Assembly (NCBI GenBank): GCA_014058105.1 | Contig: JACGCM010000560.1 | Span: 4,030,001-4,094,000 of the forward strand | DNA length: 64,000 nucleotides | Direction of reading: 5' to 3' | Source of the DNA: Kingdonia uniflora | Taxonomy: Eukaryota > Streptophyta > Magnoliopsida > Ranunculales > Circaeasteraceae | Shown here: piece by piece, positions 11,661 through 23,245 of the stretch | How positions within the stretch are numbered: position 1 is the first letter of the stretch | How the letters are laid out: the number at the start of each line of letters is the position of its first letter | Program-made: the position numbers and the translations under genes | The notes under the pieces: generated by a model | The model's database searches: none | Seen by the model: only the letters and a program-made list of their open reading frames with translations | Told to the model about the DNA's origin: nothing

Positions 11661-13030
11661 ACTTTAGGCTGCGCCTTATATCTGCCATCTTTGTATGACT
11701 TCAGATCGACAATATATTTGAGCATCCGTCCCTCTTTAAAAATGTACTCGAGCAACCTCTATAGAAAATATAAATTGCCAGTAGTATGATGATTTACCAT
11801 ATGATGCAGGCAATATGGTCGACTATCGATTGGTTTCAGCGGTTAAGAGACGTTGTAGAGTGGATCCTTCAATAGCAGTGGAAAAATTATGGAGATTCGG
11901 ACGTTCAGTATTGGGAGGATGGGCTTGTTTGGTGAACTGCCTTTCTGAGGGTAACCAGTATTGCCCTTGGTATGCTTCTAATCTCCCTGTTCCACCTTGG
12001 GTTCACTGGTTCGATCTGCAGATGGGCCTTTGGTGGAGAAGACATATTTAGTAGATTTTTGTCCCTCGGACATCATCCTCTCCAGGTCGACGTAACTGTT
12101 GACTTTGGAGATCATCTCATCCAAGGTCGCATGTTTGTTAAGGAAGAGATATTCTTTGGCCTTGCAGTCAAGCCAAAGAACATTGGTAAAAGCAGTAACA
12201 ACCATTTTTTTATTAAGGCTATCCACTTTTTGTGCGAGCTCTAAGAATTTCTTTGAGAAATCTTCAAGCTTCTCTCCATGTGACTGTTTAAGACCGATAA
12301 GAGAATACAAGTTCCACTTTTTGTCTCTGTTGTGAGCATATGTCTTAATGAACTACTTCTGCAGCTGATCGAATGTATAGATGGAGTCCTCAGGGAGATA
12401 GTGGAACCATCGATCAACTCCTTAATCCGTTGGTCCATGTGCTCTTTTGTGATGTAATGACATGTTGGTTGAATCGCTGGATGAGCTGGTTGTGGATGAT
12501 GAGCGCCCGTACCTTTACTCAGGCAATCCCATGCTGCAACATGATGTTGAGGTCGTTGCCCTTCCTCCTGGAAGATGGAAATTCGGTGACCTCAACTGAT
12601 ATCAGACTGAACTTCACCTCCTAAATGTATGGAGGGTTGTGGTTCATGTTGTAGATTCCTAGAAATTGCTTTACTGGTGACTCCCAGTGTCCCTAATCTT
12701 TCCCTTACAGAAACGTGGAAGATCTCTTGAGGATGATTGTGACCTTTGGCTTGAGGAGCCTGCTGAGCATTTTGCAAAGCCTCAAGGATAATCTGCATTG
12801 TTGTCATCTGATCTTCATGCCGTTTAAGCGCTGTCAAACGAGCTTGTCGTTATGCATCGAGCTCTTTTTATCGGAGCTCCCAATCCTTTTTTAAATGAAG
12901 TTCGAGTTTAGAACGTTTCTCTGTCTTGGCGTTAAGATTTGCCCGTAACTCTGTGAGTTACCCTGGCTCCATAGAAACTTTGAGCTGGGTCCCTGCAGCC
13001 GGTCATCTGGAACTAACCATGATTGAAAGT
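11661..13030 (-). pseudogene. A1 gag (capsid)
   Basis: The N-terminal part at 12840-12590 is Gln-rich. The retrotransposon gag domain at 12310-11978 has SHGEKLEDFSKKFLELAQKV, KAKEYLFLNK and VNSYVDLERM. The same blocks recur in the gag of B and E. It would form the virus-like particle in the cytoplasm. Stops and shifts separate the two parts. Nothing resembling a zinc knuckle was clear downstream. Confidence 0.75.
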
Positions 13031-13073
13031 TGTAGTGAAAAACTTCCTTAGGATATTGTGGAAATGCAATCTA

Positions 13074-13092
13074 TCCCACAGACGGCGCGAAA
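13074..13092 (-). other. A1 primer-binding site
   Basis: On the minus strand, directly after the 5' LTR: TTTCGCGCCGTCTGTGGGA. This matches the TTGGCGCCGTCTGTGGGA type shared by plant Tat-lineage elements. Confidence 0.8.
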
Positions 13093-13714
13093 TGTAATGG
13101 CTAAATTCCGTAAGCTCAAAATTTCTTGGAATTCGCTATCACACCAATGAACCTGTAACAATATTCTAGTGGAAATTAAGAAATGAAATAGGTGATTTTA
13201 GAGTGGAAAACCTCTGAATAGGTAAAAAACCACGACCTCGTGTGGAGAATTTTTGTGAAAGTATTTTTATTACTTGAGGCGGATATCTTTATTACAAGTG
13301 ATCAATAAATATAGAAATACTTTTAACCTTGTAACTAAGAAGTTTGTAATGTTTGCTGAGAATCACGAATCGATAGTTTTTTAATGATCACTTGTGTAAT
13401 TTTTCTAGTCCCTGTCCCTTCTAGAACTTTTTCTTTATATAGGCCTTCTCCGCAGCTCTTCATCGTGCTGGAGCACGTTTTCTGAACAATGTAGTTAGTA
13501 GCGGTTGACTAAATAACTGACGAGTTCATGGGAGACAGGTGTCTTTGACTAGATAAGGTTTTTTTGCTTAAGTTCAGCCCATGTTCTTAACCAGTTCGTG
13601 GGGTAGGTTGGAATATTGACTGGGGAAATGTACTAAAAATGCATGAGTCTAAGATGGAGGTAATTCAAACTAGGTGAGCTCGACTTTGGGTAAGATCGAT
13701 AGATAGGTCCCTAC
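13093..13714 (-). repeat. A1 5' LTR
   Basis: 622 bp, bounded by TGTAATGGC on the plus-strand left and GGTCCCTAC on the right. It aligns end to end with the A2 LTR at 50367-50989. On the element's strand it contains a TATA box. Immediately beyond 13714 is D RNase H coding sequence, which fixes the boundary. Confidence 0.8.
13432..13442 (-). promoter_or_regulatory. TATA box in A1 5' LTR
   Basis: CCTATATAAAG on the minus strand inside the LTR, at the position expected for the element promoter. A2 has the same TTTATATAGG at about 50704. Confidence 0.5.
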
Positions 13715-14171
13715 TTCTTCGAGTTCCTCCTATTCTGAGATTTTGATGGGGAAATCTGCTAGAAAGTCAGTGATTTCTTGTCCTCTAATTGAGATTTTTG
13801 TTTAAAATAAATGTTAAACTCTTATAGGAATACTGACTATTGTTGCACCTTCCTAGATAGTTCTTTCTTGGAAAGGACTAGTTAAAGGGTAAATTTGGTA
13901 ATTACTTTGACGAGATGTGTTTGGAAATAAGGTCAAAGTTTTTGGGAACTATAAACCAAAGCTAGCAATTATATTTCAATTGTCATGTATCTAATTTCTA
14001 TAGGCATTTGAGTTTTATTGATGGAGTAGATTGGTTTTTTACCCCCATTATCTTCTTGAATGAGGACAGAACTGATTGAATCTTCTGTTGTCATAAAGTA
14101 CATTGTTAAAACTTTGTCATCAATAGGAGTTCTCATTATAGAAGGATGCCCCAAGTATCTCTTGAGGTCTT
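13715..14171 (-). pseudogene. Element D RNase H, downstream piece
   Basis: Minus-strand RNase H coding sequence: DLKRYLGHPSIMRTPID, SISSVLIQ, IYSINKTQMP, then a decayed stretch ending with ITDFLADFPI, the usual end of Tat RNase H. Its upstream part begins at 39081 on the far side of element C. The reading frame runs straight across when C and one target duplication are discounted. Its own downstream part was cut off by A1. Confidence 0.85.
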
Positions 14172-14687
14172 TGTAGGAGTACGCTCCCACTGGCAGCGAG
14201 GTGGAAGGTCGCTAGCTGACCCCACCACCAGGAGCAGGAACATTCCAGCTAGGTCATACCGCGAGCCACTTAGAGTGACAAGAAGATCTATGGCTGGGAC
14301 TCGCCCAACGACCATAAAGCCATCATGAAGATAACTAATGACCAACCTGTGGTTAGCCCCCTGCCCACGTAGAATTCAAGTGCCCACGACCCTGAAGGAA
14401 CATCTTGGCAATTGCCCAAGGCACGTGAGCAGAGGCACCCCTAGGTTAAACACTCCCTATAAATAAAGGTGAAGGGGAAAACTAAAGGGGATCATCATCT
14501 TCTTCTTCTTTGGGAACTTACTCTTCTTCCAATGCCTCCTATGTGTCTCTCTTTCAGAGACGATCAGCCAAACCAAGGAGACAAAGAGAACCCAGAGAGA
14601 GTTGAGAAATGCCCTCCTCCGGCATAGTATCAAGCCCAGAACTAACGTACATTCATTGCTGTCCCCAAGAGGAATCGCGGGACTACA
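14172..14687 (+). repeat. C 5' LTR
   Basis: 516 bp, TGTAGGAG...GACTACA. It aligns end to end with 38570-39080. A TATA box (TATAAATA, 14458-14465) lies about 230 bp before its end. Confidence 0.92.
14458..14465 (+). promoter_or_regulatory. TATA box in C 5' LTR
   Basis: TATAAATA, matched by TTATAAATAG in the 3' LTR at about 38857. Likely the core promoter for gag-pol transcription. Confidence 0.55.
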
Positions 14688-14706
14688 ATTGGCGTCATCC
14701 GCGTTC
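14688..14706 (+). other. C primer-binding site
   Basis: ATTGGCGTCATCCGCG follows the LTR directly. It is a decayed form of the ATTGGCGCCGTCTGTG type. Confidence 0.7.
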
Positions 14707-14732
14707 CCGACCTAACTATCTTCTGAACAACT

Positions 14733-16468
14733 ATGGTCGTTTCCACCAGTAATCAATCCCTAGAGCAAGCTATGGCCGAGATAAGGGCGGCATTGTTGAA
14801 GCTGTAGGAACAGATATCCACCAAGGAAGATCAGATACGCCAACTTTAACTCATCAATGATACACTTCGCAACAACCGAGTCGCTGGAACTCAACCGCCT
14901 CCGGAGGGCCCAGTGGTCTCCACATCGGTCAGTGAGTCAACACTATATGAGCTAGCGCCGAGGAATGATGCGCCATCCCACAACAATGACCCAGCCAGTG
15001 GGCATCAGGCAACACCTCTTTACCATCCGTACGTGCCGCCATGCGGGCTGCCTGTGCCATTAGCCCCCACGACTCACTATGGCACGGGCCCGCAGCAGCC
15101 AAGACTGGGTAATCAGCTCAGCCGCAACGACCCGCTCCCCCTGGCCATTTTTCCCTACAGTTTTACGATTCGAGAGCACCAGCTCCCATCGCAAATTATG
15201 GTGCACAACTTGGCGACGACCGTGCCAACCACCCACCATGGCATCCACCTTATATCCCCGATGACCCCTCATACCCCCTAGCTACGGGTACTAACCCTGC
15301 AATGACTGATACCACGCATATAACGATAGATTTCATGACCGGTATCCGGAAATCCCTTCATTCGAACAACCATACGCTCCACACCACGGTAGTCACTTTA
15401 ACGAGTCATCCATCAGGAGCGAGATCATCCCCAGATGAGCCACGGGCATCAACGACCAGCAGGCATTAACCGCTGCGTCCGTCGAGGCACTAATCTGGAC
15501 CATGCAGGGCACTGATTCAACTAGGCCGTCAACCAAAGGGACCCTCCGCCGGATCCATAAAACCCCGTTCACACACTGCCAATCGGAGCTACGGTCCAGA
15601 CCAGAGCAACTCTCGACCAAAGATCGAGGCCTTCACAGAGTGTCAGGACCCTGGTCAACACCTCTCCAAGTTCCAATATAACCTCGACCTACAACATCAA
15701 ACGGATGAGCACATGTGTCGCCTGTTTGCCTAAACCTTGTCTGATGGGGCCCTCACCTAGTTCTAGAGTCTCGAACCCAATTCTATATCCACGTTCGAAC
15801 AACTCTCGTTGGCTTTCATCGAGAAATTCTTGCACAACCTGCAGTCAAAGAAACAGTTAGCAGAAATGTTTTCATTGAAATAATAGGTTGGCGAAACCAC
15901 CAATTCCTTCCTATCAAGGTTTAAAAATGAGCTCACCCTCATTGAACGGGTCAACGCCCTGACAACCTATCTCGCCTTCATGGATACCTGCCTCCCCGGT
16001 TCTAAACTGCATAATGCCTTGTAAATGAAATAGCCCAAAATTCTCGAACACCTTTATGAAAAAGTCTGGAAATATCAAAAGGTGGAAGCCGATAATCGCG
16101 CATCTGACTCACAATCTGCCACCCTCCTGAATAGCACATCCGCCCCTTCGCCAGTGGCTTGTCCGGATGCCACTAAACATCTAAGGGACTGACAAAGGGA
16201 CCTCAACAATGGCCAGAATAAACGATGAACGGGGTGCGACCCGTACGATAAAACATAACCCCCTAGAGATGGACGGCAAAAAGCCCCACGCTGGAAATGA
16301 TATCCCCCCAGGGACCTCACCATATCATGGGCGGACCTACTCCACGCTGTCAGGAATGAACCCGACTACAGAAAGCCACGCCCCAAGCCCGACCGTCCTG
16401 GCCGCCCATACTGCGCACACCACGACGTACATGACCACACCACCAAGGAGTGTTATGACTTCATCAAT
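14733..16468 (+). pseudogene. C gag (capsid)
   Basis: ATG 14733 is the first ATG after the PBS and gives MVVSTSNQSLEQAMAEIRAA before a stop. A Pro-rich linker follows (14913-15281). The gag domain at about 15620-16090 shows SLEPNSISTFEQL, FIEKFL, FLSRFKNELTLIERV. A Pro/Thr-rich C-terminal part leads into the protease frame. Many in-frame stops look like CAG or CAA changed to TAG or TAA. Confidence 0.75.
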
Positions 16469-17269
16469 ATGACTGAGACTTGGTTTTGCCTCGGATGTTA
16501 TACTCGCTACCTCAAAAGACCTATCCCGCTTGCTGACAAGTTGCCTCGCCAAATACTCGACCAACCTGTGACAAGCGTACGGGTTCTGAGGCATCTGGCA
16601 GTATGTGAAATAATCTTAGGGGATCTCGACAGAGCTCCGTCTCAAAATGCCATCTCCAATTCCACGAGGCAGTGTTATTGCCTCACCGAGAATCAGCGTA
16701 GGTCCCATGGCATCAAAGAAACTACTAATACACCGCCCGAACAGGCCATATACTTTACTGACCATGACCTCGGCTCAGTGTCCCATCTGCATGACGACGC
16801 CCTCGTCATTTGGATCGTGATTGGCGGTGTCCTCGTAAAACGCATGCTAGTTAATTTTGATAGCGGTGCTAGCATCCTCTACTATGATGCCCTTCGAAAC
16901 ATAAACATGCAGGATTGCCTAGGACCCTCTAAAATAGAGATCTCCAGCTTTAACAGGTCCTCCATGCGGGCTATGAGAGAGTTTGTCATTCAGGTACAGG
17001 CCGGCCCAGTTGTGGTACCTACAACGTTCATTTTCATCAATAGCCCCAAAGTTCATTACAATGGTATTCTGGGACGCGACTGGATCCACGCCATGAAGGC
17101 AATCCCGTCTTCCTACCACCAGGTAATACGCTTCCCAAAGAAAATTGGCCCATACCAGATACGAGGCTGCCAGGTCGTGGCCCATTTCTATTACGCTAAC
17201 TTACTCCAAAACTTAATAAATTTTGAAAACTCCAAGAAAAAGGGGAAGCAAATTGTCATTGAGGACTAG
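16469..17269 (+). CDS. C aspartic protease (open 266-codon frame)
   Basis: The longest undamaged sense frame in the window. Motifs: YFTDHDLGSVSHLHDDALV before the active site, MLVNFDSGASILYY with the catalytic Asp-Ser-Gly, then GILGRDWIHAMKAIPSSYHQ near the end of the domain, and a Lys-rich end. It is the protease part of gag-pol and would mature the capsid and enzymes. The usual motif is VDTGSS; here a Phe sits before the Asp. The frame ends at TAG 17267-17269, just before the RT deletion. It may survive by chance. Confidence 0.8.
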   Translation: MTETWFCLGCYTRYLKRPIPLADKLPRQILDQPVTSVRVLRHLAVCEIILGDLDRAPSQNAISNSTRQCYCLTENQRRSHGIKETTNTPPEQAIYFTDHDLGSVSHLHDDALVIWIVIGGVLVKRMLVNFDSGASILYYDALRNINMQDCLGPSKIEISSFNRSSMRAMREFVIQVQAGPVVVPTTFIFINSPKVHYNGILGRDWIHAMKAIPSSYHQVIRFPKKIGPYQIRGCQVVAHFYYANLLQNLINFENSKKKGKQIVIED

Positions 17270-18202
17270 CAACGAAACGGGAACGATCCCATAGTGGTGG
17301 ACTCGTCCCCCGTTCCTCGCTACTCAGATACGCTAACGCATACAGACGTACCACATGAAAGCCCTGAAACAGTGCCTCTGAAACAGTGCCTGACTAAGTT
17401 TAAAAAGGTCAACCTTGAACACATTCACCACGGCGAGAATAGACACTCAGACGCCCTTACGTATTTAGCAGGCATCGTCGGTGACAGACTCTGAGTAATT
17501 CAGGTCAAAAGCCAGGATAAACTGAGCATAGCCCTAAACCCAATACCGGCCATCCAGATTAATCGCCTAGCCCTCCTCGACTGGTGCCAACCTCTCCTTG
17601 ACTTCCTCGGGGAACACCATATTCTTCCCACTGACCGGCCGGCCGCCGCGAGCATCCACAACAGAGCACGCAAATACACGATCATTACAGGCGAACTCTT
17701 ACGAGCAAGCATGTATGCTCCATACCTTACATGTATCACTGAGGAAAGAGTCCATAGAGTCATCGCAGAAATCAACGAAAGCGTCTGCGGGGCCCACACA
17801 GTTGGTTGCTCCATGGCCGATTGCGCTCGCACATAAGGATTGTACTGGCCAATGATGTCAATCCCACGGGAACTTGATTCATGCCCCAGCTATCGACCTC
17901 CATACAGTCTCCATCCCCTGGCCATTTGCAAAATGGGGATTCGACATCGTTGGGGCACTCCCTATGGTGAGTGGGAGACGCCAATGGCTGCTGGTTGCGA
18001 CAGACTACTTTATCAAATGGGTGGAGGCGATACCACTCGCCCGTATCAGGAAAGAAGAAGTTATCACCTTCTTATGGAAATACATAATTACACACTTCGG
18101 CATCCCCACAATCCTGATGACCAACAATGGTACACAATTCGCGGGAAGTAAAGTCGCAGATTTTGTCAGACCTTACAGCCTCAAAATCCTTCCCTCAAGC
18201 CC
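17270..18202 (+). pseudogene. C RNase H tail and first part of integrase; RT deleted
   Basis: At 17270-17400 the sequence goes from a protease linker to LEHIHHGENRHSDALTYLAG, the very end of RNase H, so RT and most of RNase H are missing. Integrase follows: CGAH near 17790, GLYWP near 17840, then PWPFAKWGFDIVGALP, TDYFIKWVEA and the second catalytic block as TNNGTQF, where Asp is normally the first residue of DNGTQF. Frameshifts lie at about 17830-17880. It is cut at 18202 by B; the remainder is 31653-32231. Confidence 0.85.
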
Positions 18203-18941
18203 TGTAGTAGCCTACTCGCAGCCTTCTACCCCATTCCGATACACGAAGGCTACTTTGAAGCCTACTAGAATATATCGAAGCCCATTCAAATCCTTAAAGA
18301 AGCCTTCCAAAGATCACCTGAAGACGAAGCTTCTACTCTGAACAAGCCTCGAGGACGGACTCCACAATACGCAGTAGAAACACTTCGACCATATCTGCAC
18401 ATGGCTGAGGTATGACGGGACAGGCAGCCAACTCACCTGAAAAGATAGCGCGGTGGTTGGTCCTTGCAGCTACAGTGGTAGGCCCAACCACTGCCACAGT
18501 AAAAATGTACAGAGACAGACCTAACAACTGTTACAGTGACAGTACCGACATGTTTGGCGCCCGTACCACCGCTGGAATATCCGGACGGTACCCTTGTGAT
18601 CTGACCTAATCTTGGTAACTCAGCCCTTCCTATGTTTTATAAATATGAGAGATGGGGAACCAAGAGAGGGTTAGAAGAATTCCCCCAGCCCCTTTGCAGT
18701 TTACCTTCGACCACCCTGCAAAAGCCCACCCAGTACTCGAACCTTCGATTACTCATTAGAAATAAAAATACTCTTAAAAATCCTCATCAGAGATCGTAGA
18801 GTGTTACATTCGGGCCTCTACACAAGTATTTTTTCTATAGATTGTTCATGCTTTAGATTATTTACTTGCATTCCTTTGGTTGAGGATTAACCCTGAGTTA
18901 TAAGAGCCGACTTCCCTTCCAAAGGAAGTTAGGCCCCTACA
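18203..18941 (+). repeat. B 5' LTR
   Basis: 739 bp, TGTAGTAGCC...CCCCTACA. It aligns over its whole length with 30917-31652. A TATA box is at 18638-18645. Confidence 0.93.
18638..18645 (+). promoter_or_regulatory. TATA box in B 5' LTR
   Basis: TATAAATA in the second half of the LTR, about 300 bp before its end. The 3' LTR has CTATAAATAG at about 31350. Confidence 0.55.
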
Positions 18942-18960
18942 ATTGGCACCGTCTGTGCTT
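18942..18960 (+). other. B primer-binding site
   Basis: ATTGGCACCGTCTGTGCTT directly after the LTR. It differs from the Tat-type ATTGGCGCCGTCTGTGGG at a few positions. Confidence 0.8.
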
Positions 18961-19026
18961 TTTACCCTACCAATCATTCTCTCTCTTTCCCTCACCTTTG
19001 TTTTCAGCTTCCACAGACTCTCCCCC

Positions 19027-20690
19027 ATGGTACCCACCCTCCGTTCCAGCTCTACACATACTGGCAACTCCATTGACAGAATAACCGCCCAAATAGCCCT
19101 ACTTTCTTAACAAATCACTCAAGCGGAGGAGCACCACAATGCACAACTTTACCTAGAGTGTGAAAAGCACCTGCTGGAGTTTGAAGCCGAACGGAATCAT
19201 CGCCTAGACGATGCCAACAGACAGAACAGAGTAATCAATGAGTTGCGAAATACCGTCTGAGAATTGTAGAGATTCCAACCTCTGGAACCTGCTCGACCAT
19301 CCCAAGCACCAGGTCCGTCGCGCATGTCTGCCCGCACCCCACTGGGGCCCCTACCAACTTAAGAAGTTCCCCCAGTCCACCTCCAGACCGAGGCTACTCC
19401 CCATACTATTCCACCTACCAGCTCTATCCATCTCGGCATTCACCCCACAGAAAACACCTCTGATTCCACTCTCCGATCATTCTGGCACCCTAAACGTCGC
19501 CCTGCTAGAAAACGTCTCTCGGGGAGCGCAGCACCGAACACCATCCGCCCACTCGACCTCACCACCCTCGAATCCCTCAATCACCCCCTCATCCTGCCAG
19601 TGCTGCACAGCAGGACTTTGACCACAAAATAAAACTTGTTGTTCACATTAGCGCGAGCCCAACCCCCAGTTCCTGGAGTCGCCTGAACAACCCCTTATGC
19701 TCCAAACTTCTCGCCATCGAGATATCCCCCAATTTTTGTACCCCCAAACTCATAAAATACTGTAATACAGACCCTCAATCACACATTCTCGAATTCCAAA
19801 ATTCTCTGAGCCTCTATTCCACAGTCGACTACCTGTTATGTCACCTTTTTTCCACCAACCTTACAAACAATCCCCTTCGATGGTGTCACAATCTTCCAAA
19901 TGGCTCGGTACGAAGCTTCGAGCAACTATTACAGCTTTTTAACATCCAATTTTCCTTCAATAAAGACAAAGAAGTCAGAGTCAACGCCCTATTCAATTTC
20001 AGAAAATCCAGCAATGAGACTCCTGAAACCTTCACCAAAAGGTTCCCCAATGAATCGTGGAAAATATAGAACATTGACTGCATGAATGCTATACTCGCAT
20101 ACTCGAATGCCCTACCTAATCGTAGTCGAGTCAAAGAACATCTAGTTCTCCACAAACCTCAAACCCTCGATGAGATAATCTCAAAAGTCAATGATTATAT
20201 TGACCTTGAGCGCCTCCGAAAGTCACATAAACCAACCCATCCTTCGACCCCAGCTATTAATAAACCTTGACAAAACTTTCCTTCCACTCTAACACCCCTG
20301 ATCGCTCCTGACTCACAGGAGACTGAGAGCCGCAAACGCCCTAACATCGATAACAGTGCCGAAGCTCGTAAGATACGACCAAAGCCAGTCTTACCCATAC
20401 TCACTACCTCTCTCAATACACTTCTACCACATATATAGGCAGACCCCATCTTGCATAACCCTTTCCCTATCAAAGTAAGACCATGCGAACCTTACTGCGC
20501 TAATCACAAATGTAATTGTCGCCATACCAACAAATACTTCGCCCTCCAACGCTCTCACGAACTCATCCTCAAAGTAGGTCGTCTACACCAGTATATTGCC
20601 GACCATCCCAGCTATCTTGACGGGTCTTACCTCAAACCTCAATCCACCCCTACTGCTGACCCGGTCGAGGTACATATCTACATAATATGA
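19027..20690 (+). pseudogene. B gag (capsid)
   Basis: ATG 19027 starts MVPTLRSSSTHTGNSIDR, followed by a Glu/Asn-rich coiled coil (EEHHNAQLYLECEKHLLE) and a Pro/Ser/Thr linker. The capsid domain is at 19860-20270: NPLRWCHNLPNGSVRSFEQL, then after a frame change KEHLVLHKPQTLDEIISKVN and DYIDLERLRK. A Cys/His patch near 20480-20530 (CEPYCANHKCNCRH) could be a remnant nucleic-acid binding knuckle. Stops and frameshifts interrupt it. Confidence 0.75.
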
Positions 20691-21320
20691 TTTACCGAAA
20701 TCAACAACATAGACAGCGGCCGTTCCAAAAGTAAACGTAAGCGCATCGAAGAATATTACAAACTCACCTACAAGGAGAAACTTCCTACCCACCTACCAAA
20801 ATCAAGCCATTGCCCTCGACTCGAAGGCATTTCTTTTATTGACTATGATACATCTCACATCCGTTTCCCCCATTCCGATCCACTAGTTATTATGATCAAG
20901 ATCAAAAACCACGTCCTCCACATAATGCTCCTAGACACAGGGAGTGCAGTTGATGTCCTTTTTCTCTAGTCTATCGAAACCATGAAGAAAATCGACCTCA
21001 TAACCACTGCCAATGTCGAATTGAAGGGATTCAATAGGGCCACAGAGGTTGTCATTAGTCAAATCAGTCTACTAGTCACCACAGGCCCTGTTACACTTCA
21101 AACCAGCTTTCTTGTCATCGACAAAGAGTCAGAATACCTCAGTATCCTTGGGAATGACTAGCTCGATGCCATGCATTCCATTCATTCGACCTACCACCAG
21201 ACTCTTCGTTTCACCACTCCCGAAAGTACTTGGAGCCTGAAGAGTTCTCAATGCCTCGCCCGTTCATGCGAGCACTCAGAGATTGATCAGATCCAGAAAC
21301 TTGTAAGCCGCCCATAACAA
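20691..21320 (+). pseudogene. B aspartic protease
   Basis: FPHSDPLV-type block at 20865-20900, catalytic MLLDTGSAVDVLF at about 20926-20966 with the DTG intact, GFNRATEVVISQISL, then ILGND before a stop where Trp is normal, and STYHQTLRF. It has at least two in-frame TAG stops, each explained by TGG to TAG or CAG to TAG. Same order and role as the other Tat proteases here. Confidence 0.85.
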
Positions 21321-22330
21321 TTACTGTCTCTTTCTACCCCCAAACCTTCGACAGATACAACTTTACCATCGAACCCAATGTTTATATTGAACTCGACGGT
21401 CCTGGTCGAGGTCCATTCCTTAGAACTTTTTTAAATGAGGCAGAACACCTCGAGCTTGCAAAATTCCTTCAAGCCAACAAAGATGTCTTTACATGGACGT
21501 TCTAGGAGATGCCTGGTGTCGACCCTAGCCTGGCGTTCCATCGCCTCGACCTCATCCCCTATTCCTCAGCAGTAAAATAGAAGAAACGTAACCTGGCACC
21601 ATGACTTCAAGGCGCAATGAACTTTGAAGTAGGCAAGCTCATAGCTGCAGGGTTTATCAGATAAGTTAAGTACGCTGACTGGATATCAAATATTGCGGCA
21701 ATTTCCAATAAGAATGGCAAGATCAGAATCTGCGTCGACTTCATAGACTTTTACAAGCACACACCGAAGGACAGCTTCCCCCTCCCGATCATTTCAGTAC
21801 TCCTCGATGCCACTGCTAGACATGAGCGACTATCAATGATGGATGCAACTTCGGGATACAATCAGGTACCCCGCCTCCCTGAAGATCAACTTAAAACTTT
21901 ATTTATCACTAAACAAGGCCTTCAATGTTTTAGCGTCATGCCCTTCGACCTTAAAAATGTAGAAGCCACTTACCAACGCCTTATCACAACCATATTTAAC
22001 CCATTGTTTGGCAAGTCAGTCAAAGTTTACATCGACAACATATTATGCAAGAACCTCCCGAAATAGACCCATATCCAGGACCTATCCAAAGTCTTTTCGA
22101 TACTTCGAGCATGCAATATGAAACTGAACCCGGACAAATGCTAATTTGGTGTCTCATCTGGTAATCTTTTTGGCAACTTCATCAGTAAACAAGGTATCGA
22201 GATCGACTCCACCCATATTCGAGCCCTCATCAATATGCCTTCGTCCTGAACCAAAAAAGACGTCCAGAAAGTGGCTGTTAAGATAGCAGCCCTCAACCGT
22301 TTCATTTCCAAATCCTCAAACAGATGTTCC
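21321..22330 (+). pseudogene. B reverse transcriptase
   Basis: Blocks in order: EMPGVDP near 21510; ICVDFIDFYKHTPKDSFPLP near 21730; MMDATSGYNQVPRLPEDQ at 21836; VMPFDLKNVEATYQRL; the catalytic box reads VYIDNILCK, with the second Asp of YIDD replaced by Asn; LNPDKC; GNFISKQGIEID. Frameshifts are few, but stops occur at about 21505, 21580 and 22064. The enzyme would be inactive because of the box change alone. Confidence 0.9.
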
Positions 22331-23245
22331 AGGCTCTTTTCCCTCTTACGGGACCAAGGTATCCACAAAGAAAAAAAGAAAAACAACCCCGAGACCAACT
22401 GGACACCCGAATATGAACAGGCCTCCCTTGAACTCAAAACTTATCTTGGTCGACCACACATTATCAGCACCCCTATCGAAGGCAAAATAAACTTTAACAC
22501 CCGCAGAAACCCGATATTCGAAGCTTGAGCATTTTCTCCTCACCCTTGTCTATTCAGCCCGCAAACTCAAACCATATTTTCAAGTTCACCCCATCCATGT
22601 TATAACAATTTACCCCCTTCGAGAAATATTCAGTAAAAAAGAGAAATCCAGAGGAGTACAACAGTGGTCTGTATACCTTGGCAAACATGATATTACATTC
22701 GTGAAGCAAATATTCCAAAAAAGACTAGCAGTAGCAAATTTTCTTGCCGACTTCCCGGTCAAAGATATCGATTGGGAAGAACACGAAGATGACTTAACAA
22801 AAGACTAACCCGAAGTAATAGATCCCTAGAACCCTAACACTGGCTGGTATTTATTCACTGATGGATCCGCTGGACCTAATGGCTCAGGAATTGGTATTGT
22901 CTTGGTCACACCCACTAATGATCGAATAGAGAAAGCCGTCAAACTTATCTTCGAATGTTCCAATAACGAAGTTGAGTACGAAGCCTTGATTCACGGCCTC
23001 GACCTCGCTCTCGACCTCGATTTTCCCAAACTTGCCATTTTCACAGATTCCCAACTTGTTCAGAGGCATTACACAGTAGAAAATCAAGCTAATGGTCGCA
23101 TGACTGACTGTGTTTTTACGTTCGACAGCGTTTGGACCACTTTCCTGAAAAATCTACTATCACTCATTACCCTCGAGGAGAAAACCAACATGCAGATGCC
23201 CTCACCTATATAGCAGCTATACTCGGACATTCAGAATCATAGACC
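22331..23245 (+). pseudogene. B RNase H
   Basis: Runs from RCSRLFSLLRDQ (connection, 22320) through LKTYLGRPHIISTPI and VANFLADFPV, then WYLFTDGSAGPNGSGIGIV (first catalytic Asp in DGS), NNEVEYEALIHGLDLAL (Glu) and FTDSQLVQRHY (Asp). The end block resembles the plant Tat form. One short frameshift lies at about 22510 and another near 23150. Confidence 0.88.

Larger units (their letters stand above)
1..13714 (-). mobile_element. Element A1: Tat-lineage Ty3/gypsy retrotransposon, 3' LTR cut by window edge
   Basis: Minus-strand LTR element. Reading from high to low coordinates it has a 5' LTR (13093-13714), PBS, gag, protease, RT, RNase H, integrase, tandem repeats, then a cassette of antisense frames on the plus strand, then PPT and the last 36 bp of the 3' LTR. 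The layout with antisense genes between integrase and the 3' LTR is known for Tat-lineage elements such as maize Grande. A second copy, A2, lies at 50367-60700. All genes contain stops or frameshifts. The 5' LTR abuts the RNase H sequence of element D, so A1 inserted into D; its other flank is outside the window. Confidence 0.88.

Noticed and set aside
13074..13092. tRNA gene remnant
   Set aside because: Only the short primer-complementary stretch is present; no cloverleaf or A/B boxes around it.
15060..15272. Minus-strand frames opposite C gag
   Set aside because: They mirror the Pro-rich gag linker; codon pattern and context support the plus strand.
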